Below are positions 1 to 9,998 of a stretch of 64,000 bases of DNA, piece after piece. A model generated the notes under the pieces. That model made no database searches, was not told the DNA's origin, and saw nothing but the letters and a program-made list of their open reading frames with translations. The DNA is from Microcebus murinus (Eukaryota; Chordata; Mammalia; Primates; Cheirogaleidae): the NCBI RefSeq assembly GCF_040939455.1, contig NC_134136.1:73236001-73300000 (forward strand), in the 5' to 3' direction. Both the position numbers and the translations under genes were made by a program. Every line of letters starts with the position of its first letter. The first letter of the stretch is position 1.

Positions 1-1374
1 GTAGAAAGGGCATTTGGGAAGGAGTCCATTACTTTCTTTAATATATATTTTTTCTAGTGTGTCTACTTAGGCTTACAAAATATAACTTCAGTTTTTAAAA
101 ACAAATCAATGTCAAAATATATATATATTGAACATGAAATGTTGAAAAGGTCAGTCATTTCCATAGGACTTTAAACAATTCACTACATTTTTCCTCAAAT
201 GTAAACCTAAAACAGTAATATACTTTGCATATGCAAAATAATGATAAAAATAATTATGGTCATGATCATTATGCTTATTTAATTAAAGCTTATTTGCCTA
301 TCACACAATAAGCTTAAGTGTTTTTCCCCCTTTCATGCATTATTTATTTAATCTGTATGGGGAATCTTACAATATAGAAACAATTATTTCAATCACAATA
401 GTTCTAGATCCACATTATGAACAATTCAAAATTTTTCAATGTAATAAAGAAGAAACAAATCAATGATTCATGCACATATATCTATATGATAAAAACCAAT
501 CTTGAAAACATTGTTAATCTTTACAAAGTAGCTTACATTAGTAAGGTAAAGGTTAAGAGAACTTCATTTCATTTGACAAGGTATTACCCAGCTCACATAC
601 AAGCATAGGGGCAAGGTTTATCAGAGATGAAATATCACAAAGGAAGAATAATGAGAATCATGGTCAAAAGCAACAATAAAAGATTAAACCACTACAGAGT
701 ATCAGTTAATATATTCCCAGGGAGTTCAGAGAACCCAAAGTATAGCTGACATTCTCTTGGGTAGATTTAACATTGGAAAAATTAAATCAAGTTATTCTCT
801 TACTTTAAATCAGATATACTAACTTGACCTAGAGGGATATCAAGGATAATGATTTTCTCAAGAAGAACAATTTGGAGAATATCTGTATACTCTGAAACTA
901 TATTCATAAGGGAAATAAAAAATATGTCTACACATGCACACATGAGTGTGTTGTATGACTATTCACAGAGGAGGGTCCTGGTTGTGCAAATTGCTCATTG
1001 CCCCCAAGCTGATTTCTCTAAGTGGAAGGGCATATTGTTTACATCCTTGATTTGCATATTTATTTCAAAACTTTAGGCAGGTTATAACAAAATGCTTGTT
1101 CTAACAAAATCACTATATTGCCCAATTTTTTCCATAGATGGAAGTAAATGATCTTTGGGAAGGGAGAAGTTATAGCTCCCACAAAGGTGCTATATGGATT
1201 ACTGACAGTCATGTCTGTGTACAAGAATATTTAGCAGGTTTTGATATTGGATACCTTCTGTATCTTCAGTGAAAACTTAAACCCATACTTGATGCCAATT
1301 AAATGCATTTCAAAGATTTGAAAAAAACTGAAATCTAATACATACAAAAAAAATCAAACCTGGAATTTTGTTTA
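1..1374. other. AT-rich sequence without a recognised gene or repeat
   Basis: The stretch is AT-rich. Open frames such as 417-608 and 849-1076 are short, low in complexity and resemble no family I know. I see no splice-site pattern, CpG cluster or repeat consensus. It is probably intergenic or deep intronic sequence. Confidence 0.6.
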
Positions 1375-1388
1375 AAAAGTATATTGCA

Positions 1389-1680
1389 CTAGCACTCTGG
1401 GAGGCCAACGTGGGAGGATTGTTTGAGCTCAGGAGTTTGAGACCAGCCTGAGCAAGAGCGAGACCCCATCTCCACTAAGAATAGAAAGAAATTAGCTGGA
1501 CAACTAATATATATATATCTTAGCAGGGCATGGTGGCACATACCTGTAGTCCAAGCTACTCAGGAAGTTGAAGCAGAAGGATTGCTTGAGCCCATGAGTT
1601 TGAGGTTACAGTGAGCTAGGATGATGCCAGGGCACTCTACCCCAGGGAACAGAGTGAGACTCTGTTTCTAAAAAAAAAAA
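1389..1680 (+). mobile_element. Alu: Alu SINE, 5'-truncated, strepsirrhine type
   Basis: The element begins at the left-monomer text CTAGCACTCTGGGAGG, so about 30 bases of the Alu 5' end are missing. It continues through CTGAGCAAGAGCGAGAC, an AT-rich middle linker and the right monomer, and ends in an A-run. A perfect 14-bp target-site duplication, AAAAGTATATTGCA, flanks it at 1375-1388 and 1681-1694, which shows L1-mediated insertion. It differs from the typical wording at many positions, so it is not a recent copy. Alus are copied from 7SL RNA and move with L1 ORF2 protein in trans. Confidence 0.93.
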
Positions 1681-1721
1681 AAAAGTATATTGCAGAGTAT
1701 ACAGCATATGATGCTTTCTTA

Positions 1722-1772
1722 TAACACATTTATAAACTTAACATATTTATAAACTTAACACATTTATAAACT
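1722..1772. repeat. Three tandem copies of a 17-bp AT-rich unit
   Basis: The unit TAACACATTTATAAACT occurs at 1722-1738, 1739-1755 (one C-to-T change) and 1756-1772 without gaps. This looks like slippage or a short tandem duplication next to the Alu insertion. I see nothing else from here to 2010. Confidence 0.9.
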
Positions 1773-2010
1773 AATTGAATAAAATAATTAGCTGCTACAA
1801 GTTTGTTTAAACATGGAAACTGTCACTGAATCATCAGCAACAAGCAGTTAGTGTTCCTTAAATGGTGTGGAGTAAAGGGTTTAACTACTTTGCTTATTTT
1901 TATTACATATCATTGTATAGTTTCATTACCAAGTACTAGAAAGGATTGTCTTTATTATAAAAAATCAAGAAGGAATACATGTCTTAAAAATGAAAGTACC
2001 TTAGGCTAGT

Positions 2011-2166
2011 ACCACATTCTGAATGTTTGTGTCCTCCCAAAATTTGCATGTTGAATACTTAACCCCAATGCAAGGCATTAGGAAGTGAGTCTTTGTGGAG
2101 GTGATTAGGTCATAAGGGCAGAGCCCTCACCAGTGAGATTAGTGCCTTTATAAAGAAAATCCAGGG
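2011..2166 (+). mobile_element. MST-type MaLR LTR, 5' part only
   Basis: The text CTGAATGTTTGTGTCCTCCC, then GTGATTAGGTCATAAGGGC and TTAGTGCCTTTATAAAG, follows the MST branch of the ERVL-MaLR LTRs. It covers roughly the first 150 of about 340-420 bases. The LTR stops where L1 element A begins. The rest does not reappear after the L1 cluster ends near 16497, so it has been lost. A more complete copy of the same family is at 37569-37905. Confidence 0.8.
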
Positions 2167-3737
2167 GATTGGATCAAGATGGCGGACAAGAAAAACCGCC
2201 AGACAGAGCGTCTCTGCAGAAAAGACAGATTCTAGCAGAAATTAGAAAAAAGAAGCAAGAAGATGAGCACACAGTGGACGAGAGCCAGAAGGAGGGGTAC
2301 CTGAGACCACGGGAGACTCCACGGGAGGAGGCTCCGGAGGAAAACTGGGAGCTGAGACTGCCAGAGCAGCCCAGATCAGGCGTAAGGGTAGGTGGATCAG
2401 TCACCATTCCCCTCCCCTGCATCTGGGACTGCTGGTGGGCTCCAAAGAGGGTGGAGAGACCTACGGACACCAGCCAAGAGACGGCAGCCGCAAGTGAGTG
2501 GTAAGCCTGTAGCGGACATGGCACCAGGGTCCCAAACCCCTCGGGGCACCTCCGTGTACACGGACCTGAGCCGCGCAGCAGATGCCATATTGCCTCATTC
2601 TCCCCTCCGCCGACACTACCCACGGCTGCCCAAAGAGACAATATAGCCACCAGCCAGAGGTACCTCCAGGGAACAGGACCTTCCCTTTTGGGACCCTAAA
2701 GCTGACTAAGGGGACCTCAGAATGTGAGCTTCCTACCCGCCAGCCCTCCTGGGTGCTGCTGAAATGGTGATCCGAGGAGAATGGTGCAGACCCTGAGGCT
2801 GAGAGACATAGACCCAGCTTGGGCTCCCTGTGGGGAAATTGGGACTGGCACTCCTCTCCCTGGTGGGGATATAGTTAGAACTCTGGGGCCCAGAGGTCAG
2901 ACATGCAGACCAGATCCCGTGCATGGAGATCTCGCATTGACCGGGGCAAAGAAGGGAAATATGTGAACAGCCTACTAAGGTGTATGTGCCTTAAGGGGCA
3001 GATCACCGTACTAGCGGGCAACCCTCCTCCCAAAGGGTGGCCGTACGCCCAGCCCAGGTGGCGTTCCTGCACAGGGAACCTCCCTGCCTGCATCACAGTC
3101 TGGGAAGGCCTGGTAGCGTGTGATCTGGCCTGCTGGTAGAGGCCCAGGAGTAGCTGCGGACTTGGGGAGGGTGGAAAGAAGTGAGGCCCACTCCAGACTG
3201 CGGGTCTCAGACAGCCCCACCAACACACACAGACTATGTGGCTGAGCGGGGCCATTCTAGCCCCCCCCCCCGACAGCTTTTCCTGGAAGCAGAGAACAGA
3301 ACTTTGACCTATGCTAATGGAATTGGTGGTACCTGAGGGCAGGCTTACACAACCCAGCTCCACCCAGACTTATTCCTACACATGCACTCACTGAGGGAGA
3401 GAAAAGGACACACCTGTGCCCACCAACAAACTGAGGCACTAGAGTGCCTCTCTACAGGAACAAGAGCTGATAACAGGACACAAACACAACACAGTAGCCT
3501 CTGTTGGCTATAGCAAGCACAATCTACTGACAGGGAGGACATCCTGCACAGCCTTTTCACGGCACCTACTGACTCATTATACAGGTAGTGGTCGAATCTC
3601 ACCCACAGACACGACCAACCGGCTCAGAAACTAAACAAGGTATGTGAATACCCAAACAAAAACCTAAAGAAAAGAAACAACAAATGATCGACAGGGGAAG
3701 AAATCAGCGAAGGAACTTATGAAATAGGAAGAACTAA
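2167..3737 (+). promoter_or_regulatory. 5' UTR and internal promoter region of L1 A
   Basis: This GC-richer leader precedes ORF1 and aligns by eye with the 5' UTRs of B, C and G. The motif CAAGATGGCGG at 2175-2185 matches the YY1 site that human L1 uses to place transcription starts. It lies about 10 bases from the element edge, where the family predicts it. Open frames on both strands (for example 2174-2650 minus, 2875-3363 minus, 2169-2504 plus) lie within it; I treat them as part of the UTR. Confidence 0.75.
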
Positions 3738-4747
3738 ATGGAAAACACACCCCCAACGAGGAGCACCAGCCCCCTAGAAACGGACACCAACCAAAATGAG
3801 GCAACCAAAACGACAGAACAGGAATTTCGAATGTGGATCATAAGAACACTCACCCACCTGCAAGAACAACTCAATAACCAACACAAAGAAACCACAAAAA
3901 GCCTCCAGGACCTAGAACAAAAGTTCACTAAAGAAATAGACACAATGAAGAAAAGTTTAACCGAACTCCTGGAAATGAAGAATCAATTCAGGGAACTACA
4001 AAGCACAGTGGAAAGCCTCCAGAAAACGGCAGATCAAACAGAATAAAGAATCTCAGAGATTGAAGAGAACAACTTCCAATTAAATGAATCAGTCACACAG
4101 ATAGAGCAGAGAAGCAAGAGAAAAGACCAACGCCTACAAAAGATGTGGGATTATGTGAAGAAACCTAATGTGAGGGTCATAGGGTTAGCAGAAGGGGAAG
4201 AAGACAACACTCAAGGGTTGGACAAGCTATTTGAAGAATAATAGAGGATAATTTCCAGGGCCTTGCTCAAAATCTCAATATAAAAATTCAAGAAGCTCAG
4301 AGGACCCCTGGGAGATTCAAGGCAAACAGGAAGACGTCACGACATCAGTCATCAGACTGACCAAAATATCAACTAGAAGGCGTTGGTGGTATAGGGGTGA
4401 GCATAGCTGCCTTCCAAAATATCAACTAAAGCGGCATTTCTAAGAGCTGTAAGATGAAAGAAGCAAGTAGCATACAAGGGAAAGCCAATTCGAATAACAC
4501 TAGACTTCTCTAATGAGACTTTACAAGCAGGAGAGACTGGGGCACCATTCTCACTCTTTTGAAACAAAACAATGCCTAGCCTAGAATCTTATTCCCTGCA
4601 AAACTAAGTTTCGTATATGAAGGAGAAATAAAGACATTCTTAGACAAGCAAAGTCTCAGAGAATTCACAAAGACAAGATCAGCCCTACAAGAATTACTCA
4701 AAACAGTGTTATACATGGGACACCATAATAAAAACTCAGGAATATAA
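3738..4747 (+). pseudogene. Broken L1 ORF1 of element A (RNA-binding protein, ORF1p type)
   Basis: ORF1p is the L1 RNA chaperone: a coiled-coil trimer with an RRM and a C-terminal domain that coats L1 RNA. Here the first segment, 3738-4046 (102 codons, MENTPPTRST start), covers the N-terminus and coiled-coil heptads. It ends at a TAA where related copies have GAA. Downstream text still reads as ORF1 but has small indels near 4240-4260, and a tRNA fragment is inserted at 4380-4415. The family's upstream ATG (in C at 11379) is absent because the A copy reads ACAGGGGAAG there. The frame ends near 4747. No functional ORF1p is expected. Confidence 0.9.
4380..4415 (+). pseudogene. 5' half of tRNA-Gly(UCC), retroposed into L1 A
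   Basis: The 36 bases from GCGTTGGTGGTATAGGGGTG through CATAGCTGCCTTCC match the 5' half of tRNA-Gly(UCC), ending at the anticodon TCC, with one visible mismatch (G for T in the D-loop). The anticodon-loop 3' side, T-arm, B box and acceptor 3' strand are all missing. A perfect 13-bp direct repeat, AAAATATCAACTA, flanks it at 4363-4375 and 4416-4428, and uninterrupted L1 copies (C, I) have only one copy of that target. This fits a tailless, L1-mediated insertion of a tRNA half. Without a B box it should not be a working tRNA gene. Confidence 0.9.
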
Positions 4748-4786
4748 AAACAACCAAATCCCAAAGATTAAAGGCCAGATAATACA

Positions 4787-6507
4787 ATGGCTCAAGAGAG
4801 AAATCAAAAGAACAACATCCAACCCAACAGAATGAACAATAATCAACCTTACCTATCAGTTCTCTCAATAAATGTGAATGGCTTAAACTCTTCACTCAAG
4901 AGACATAGGCTGGCTCAATAGATAAGAAAATACAGGCCAAGTATATGCTGTCTTCAGGAAACACATCTAACTTGCAAGGATACATATAGACTAAAAGTAA
5001 AAGGGTGGAGATCAGTATTCCAGGCAAGTGGAAGGCAAAAGAAGGCTGGCGTGGCAGTTCTAATTTCAGACAGTTTAGTTTTTAAACCAACAAAAGTAGT
5101 GAAAGACAAAGAGGGTCATTATATAATGGTGAAGGGCACACTTCAACAAGAAGAGATAACAATTTTAAATATATATGCACCCAACTTAGGTGTACCCAGA
5201 TTCATAAAGCAAACCTTACTGGATCTAAACAAATTGATTAATAGCAATACCATAATCACCGGAGATATAAACACCCCACTGACGGCACAAGACAGATCCT
5301 CCAATCAGAAAATAAACAAAGAAATAATGGACTTAAACAAAATTATAAAACAATTGGCACTGACTGAGATTTACAGGACATTCTACCAAAAATCTTCTGA
5401 ATATACGTTCTATTCATCAGCTCACAGGACATTCTCTAAGACTGAACACATCCTAGGACAAAAAATAAACCTCAAGAAATTAAAAAAAAAATAGAAATCA
5501 TACCATGTATCTACTCAGATCACAGTGGTATAAAAGTAAAAATCAACCCTAACAGAAACTCACATTTCTACACAAAAACGCGGAAATTAAACAACCTCCT
5601 ACTAAATGATTACTTCATAAATGAAGAAATCTATATGGAAATAAAAAAAATTCTATGAAGAAAATGACAATGGAGAGACAAGTTATCAAATCCTCTGGGA
5701 CACAGCTAAAACAGTTCTGAGAGGAAAGTTTATCTCCATAAATGCCAAAACCAAAAGTCAAAAAGATCACAAATAGACAATCTAATGAAATGACTCAGAG
5801 AGCTGGAAAAAGAAGAACAGACCTACTCCAAACCCAGCAGAAAGAGTGAAATCAACAAGATGAAATCAGAACTAAATGAAATTTAAAACAGGGAAGCTAT
5901 TCAGGAGATTAACAAAACAAAAAGTGGGTTTTTTGAAAAAATAAACAAAATTGACATGCCACTGGCTAAGCTAATGAAAAGCAGAAAAGAGAAATCTCTA
6001 ATAAGTTCCATCAGGAACCAAAAAGCAGATATCACAACTGATCCCAAAAAGATATAAGATATAATTTATACTACAAAAATCTTTATGTACACAAACTGGA
6101 AAATGTGGAGGAAATGGACACATTTCTAGAAACACACAGCCTCCCTAGGCTCAACCAGGAAGAAATAGATTCCCTGAACAGACCAATCTCAACAGCTGAA
6201 ATAGAAACAGCAATTAAAAATCTCCCTAAAAAGAAAAGTCCCAGTCCAGATGGCTTCACACCCGAATTCTACCACACTTACAAAGAAGAACTAGTACCTA
6301 TTTTGCAGAAAATATTCCACAACATGGAGAAGAATGGAAACCTCCCGACACCTATTATGAAGCGAATATTACTCTGATACCAAAACCAGGAAAGGATGTA
6401 ACAAAAAAAGAAAACTACAGACCAATAATCCTAATGAATATAGATGCAAAAATTTTAAACAAAATCTTAGCTAACCTCATCCATTTGCTTATCAAAAAAA
6501 TAATCCA
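4787..6507 (+). pseudogene. Broken, 3'-truncated L1 ORF2 of element A
   Basis: ORF2 encodes the L1 endonuclease and reverse transcriptase. The start ATGGCTCAAG is at 4787 and endonuclease text follows ([19 protein letters not shown]). An in-frame TAG lies near 4920 (CTCAATAG for CTGAATGG), and several indels follow. The longest open pieces are 5051-5494 (147 codons, endonuclease middle) and 6105-6377 (90 codons, entry into the RT domain, [19 protein letters not shown]). The FADD catalytic motif of RT lies beyond the truncation at 6507. Confidence 0.9.
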
Positions 6508-7892
6508 GCTGGGCGGAGCAAGATGGCAGATGAATAACACCACCAAACAGACTCTCTCTGCAGAAAAGACAGATTCTAGCAGAAATAACAGGAAAGAAGC
6601 AAGAAGACGAGCATACAGCGGACAAGGGCCGGAAGGAGGGGTACCTGATACCCCGGGAGACTCCACGGGAGGAGGCTGTGGAGGAGAACTGGAGGCTGAG
6701 ACCACCGGAGCATCCCGGAGACCAGCGGCAAGGGTAGGTGGATTTGCTGTTTCCCCTCCCCTGCATTCGGGACTGCTGGTGGTCTCCTCAGCGGGTGCAG
6801 AGACCTGCGGACACCAGCCCAGAGACCGCCGCCGCAGCCAGCCAGCAGTGAGCCTATAGCACCCTTGGTACCAAGTTCCCAACTTCCTCCGGGAACCTCC
6901 TTGTGCACAGACCTGAGCTGCGTGGCAGGCGCCATAATGACTCCTCCTCCCCTCCGCCGATCCTACCCGCGGCTGCCCAGAGAGACAATACAGCCTCCAG
7001 CCGGAGGCACATCCAGGGAACAGGACCTTCCCTCTTGGGACCCTACAGCTGACTCAGGGGAAATCAGACTGTGAGCTCCCTACCCGCCTGCCCTCCCAGG
7101 TGCTGCTGGCACTGAGTTCCCAGGAGAACGGTGCCGACTCAGAGGCTGAGAGACATAGACCCAGCTTGGGCTCCCTGTGGGTGAATTGGGACCAGAAATC
7201 CTCTCCCTGGTGGGGATACAGTTTGAACTCTGGGACCCAGAGGTCGGACCTGCAGACTAGATCCCCTGCACCGAGGGCTAGCATTGCCCTGGGAACAGAA
7301 AGGTTATACGTGAACAGCCTACCGAGGTGTGTGTGCCTCCAGGGACGGATCGGCATCCTAGAGGGCAACACTCCTCCCAGGAGGAGGCCGTGCGCCCAAC
7401 CCAGGTGGCATTCCTGTGCAGGGAACCTCCCCGCCGACATCACAGTCCCGGGAGGCCTGGTTGAGTGTGGTCTGGCCTGCTGGCAGAGGCCCAGGAATAC
7501 CGGCGGAATTGCGGAGGGTGGAAAGAAGCGAGGCCCGCTCCAGACTGCCGGTCTCAGACAGCCCTGCCCCCACACCCAGACTTTCTGGCTGAGCGGGACT
7601 ATTCCAGCCCCGCCCTGACAGCTTTCCCTGGAAGCGGGGAACAGAACTTTGACCCCTGCTAACGGCCTGAGGGCAGGCTTACACAACATCCACAGCATAG
7701 CCTGTTCCTCCAAGCAAACGCCACCTACTGACAGGGACGGCATCGTGCACAGCCTTTTCACGGCACCCAATGACTCAATATACAGGGAGTGGTCCAATTT
7801 CACCCACAGACACCACCTAACGCCTCAGAAACTAAACAAGGTGTGTGAATACCCAAACAGTAACTTAAGGAAAGAAACAACAACTGATCGAC
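6508..7892 (+). promoter_or_regulatory. 5' UTR and internal promoter region of L1 B
   Basis: The leader opens with GGGCGGAGCAAGATGGCAG, containing a YY1-like core at 6519-6529. It is GC-rich for most of its length and ends just before the ORF1 ATG at 7893. It has two long open frames: 7100-7618 on the + strand (172 codons) and 7054-7803 on the - strand (249 codons). Parts of both are recognisable in the leader of element G. Confidence 0.75.
7054..7803 (-). other. 249-codon antisense open frame in the L1 B leader
   Basis: The frame runs opposite to L1 transcription across most of the GC-rich 5' UTR, from MKLDHSLYIES to SSQSDFP. Element G carries the same reading on its antisense strand in two pieces, 53842-54204 (MKLDHSLYIES start) and 54072-54590, split by a small indel. 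Element A has a related start at 3345-3602 minus, and C shows only fragments. I recognise no domain. By position it recalls the antisense ORF0 of primate L1s, but I see no homology to it. The low stop-codon density of GC-rich DNA could produce it by chance. Confidence 0.35.
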
Positions 7893-8882
7893 ATGGGAAG
7901 AAATCAGCAAAAGAACTCAGGAAATACGAAGAACCAAACGGAAAACACATCCCCATAGAGGAGCACCAGCCCCCTAAACGGACACCAACCAAAATCAGGC
8001 AACAAATATGACAAAACAGGAATTTTATATGTGGATCATAAGAACACTCACCGAGCTGAAACAACAACTCAATAACCAACATAAAGAAACCACAAAAAGC
8101 CTCCAGGATATGGGAAAAGAAATAGACACAATGAAGAAAAGTGTAACCGAACTCCTGGAAATGAAGAATCAATTCAAGGAACTACAAAATACAGTGGAAA
8201 GTCTCAAGAACAGGGTAGATGAAACAGAAGAAAGAATCTCATAGCTTGAAGATAACACCCTCCAATTAAATAAATCAGTCACAGAAATAGAGCAGAGAAA
8301 CAAGAGAAAAGAGCAAAGCCTACAAGAGCTGTGGGATTATTTGAAGAAACCTAATGTGTGGGTAAAGGGCTTACCAGAAGGGGAAGAAGACAACACTCAA
8401 GGGTTGGACAAGCTATTTGAAGATATAATAGAGGAAAATATCCCAGGCCTTGCTCAAAATCTTAATATACAAGTGCAAGAAGCTCAGAGGACCCCTGGGA
8501 AATTCAATGCAAACAGGAAGACGTCACGATATGCAGTCATCAGACTGACCAAAGTATCAACTAAAGAGGCCCTTATAAGAGCTGTAAAACAAAAGAAGCA
8601 AGTAACATACACGGGAAAGCCAATTCGAATAACATAAGACTTCCCTAATGAGACTTTACAAGCAAGGAGAGACTGGGGCCCCATTCTCACTCTTTTAAAC
8701 AAAACAATGCCCAGCCTAGAATATTATTCCCTGCAAAACTAACCTTCATATATGAAGGAGAAATAAAAACATTCTCAGACAAGCAAAGGCTCAGAGAATT
8801 CACCAAGACAAGACCAGCCCTAGAAGAAGTACTTAAAACAGCGTTACGTAAGGAACATCATCATAATAACCCACGAATATAA
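7893..8882 (+). pseudogene. Broken L1 ORF1 of element B
   Basis: The ATG is at 7893 (MGRNQ, as in C). The copy meets an in-frame TAG after about 21 codons (CCATAG where C reads CCTCAAAG) and has a two-base loss near 7975. The coiled-coil part is open at 8008-8244 and the RRM part at 8341-8637. Another nonsense change lies near 8242 (ATCTCATAG), and the C-terminal domain opens with ACATAA at 8636. The copy therefore cannot give full-length ORF1p. Confidence 0.9.
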
Positions 8883-8923
8883 AAACAACCAAAAGCCAAA
8901 GATATTAAAGGCCAGATATTACA

Positions 8924-9998
8924 ATAGCTCAAGACAGAACTCATAGCAACAACATCCAACCCAACAGAATGAACAGTAATCTCCCTTACCTATCAGTTCT
9001 CTCAATAAATGTGAATGGCTTAAACTCTCCACTCAAGAGACATAGGCTGGCTGAATGGATAAGAAAATACAGGCCAAGTATATGCTGTCTTCAGGAAACA
9101 CATCTAACCTACAAGGATGCATATAGACTAAAAATAAAAGGGTGGAGATCAATATTCCAAGCAAATAGAAGCCAAAAGAAGGCTGGTGAGGCAGTTCTAA
9201 TTTCAGATGATTTAGTTCTTAAACTAACAAAAGTAGTGAAAGACAAAGAGGGTCATTATATAATGGTGAAGGGCACAGTTCATCAAGAAGAGATAACAAT
9301 TGTAAATATTTATGCACCCAACTTAGGTGCACCCAGATTCATAAAGCAAACCTTACTGGAGCTAAGCAAATGGATTAATAGTAGCTCCATAATCAATGGA
9401 GATTTCAACACCCCACTGACGGCACGAGACAGATCCTCCAAACAGAAAATTAATGAATAAATAATGGACTTAAACAAAACTCTAGAACAATTGGGTCTGA
9501 CTGACATTTACAGAACATTCTACCCAAAATCGACTGAATATAGGTTCTTCTCATCAGCTCACGGGACATTCTCTAAAATTGACCATATCCTAGGACACAA
9601 AGAAAATCTCAAGAAATTTAAAAAAATAGAAATCATACCATGTACCTTCTCAGATCACAGTGGAATAAAAGTAGAAATCAACCCTAACAGAAACTCACAT
9701 TTCTACACAAAACCGTGGAAATTAAAAAACCTCCTACTAAATGATTACTTCGTAAAAGAAGAAATTAAGACGGAAATAAAAAAATTCTATGAGGAAAACG
9801 ACAATGGAGAGACAAGTTATCAACTCCTCTGGGACACAGCTAAAGCAGTTCCGAGAGGAAAGTTTATCTCCATAAATGCCGATAACCAAAAGACAAGAAG
9901 ATCACAAATAGACAATCTGATGAAAAGATTCAAAGAGCTGGAAAAAGAAGAACAGACCAACCCCAAACCCAGCAGAAGAAGTGAAATCAACAAGATCA
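8924..9998 (+). pseudogene. L1 ORF2 endonuclease region of element B, truncated
   Basis: The usual ORF2 start codon has mutated to ATA at 8924; the next ATG is at 8969. The endonuclease reads well: [20 protein letters not shown] and GDFNTPL in 8969-9460, then, after one TAA (AATGAATAA), the same frame resumes at 9464 with [12 protein letters not shown] and FSDHSGIK. The Asn, Glu, Asp, Asn and Ser-Asp-His residues expected in the L1 endonuclease active site are all visible. The frame then runs into element C's leader. No RT domain remains. Confidence 0.9.

Larger units (their letters stand above)
2167..6507 (+). mobile_element. L1: L1 element A (LINE-1), 3'-truncated inside ORF2
   Basis: The element has a complete-looking 5' UTR (2167-3737), a broken ORF1 (3738-4747) and ORF2 from 4787. 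It ends abruptly in the reverse-transcriptase region at 6507, where element B's 5' UTR begins. Comparison with element C places the break after the ORF2 text ATAATCCA (C position about 14130). About half of ORF2, the 3' UTR and the A-tail are missing. A belongs to the same sublineage as element I: both carry a seven-residue-longer ORF1 coiled coil (LEQKFTKEIDTM) and the same nonsense codon. It replaces or interrupts an MST LTR at its 5' side. Confidence 0.95.
6508..9998 (+). mobile_element. L1: L1 element B (LINE-1), 3'-truncated inside ORF2
   Basis: Element B starts with its 5' UTR directly against ORF2 of element A. It contains a leader, a disrupted ORF1 and the ORF2 endonuclease region, and ends at 9998 after AACAAGATCA, where element C's 5' UTR begins. 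Its ORF1 has the shorter coiled coil (DMGKEIDTM) seen in C and G, so it belongs to a different sublineage from A. The missing 3' part of B is not found to the right of C. Confidence 0.95.

Noticed and set aside
4380..4415. A functional tRNA gene
   Set aside because: Only the 5' half is present. The B box, T-arm and 3' acceptor strand are missing, so neither transcription nor folding as a tRNA is expected.
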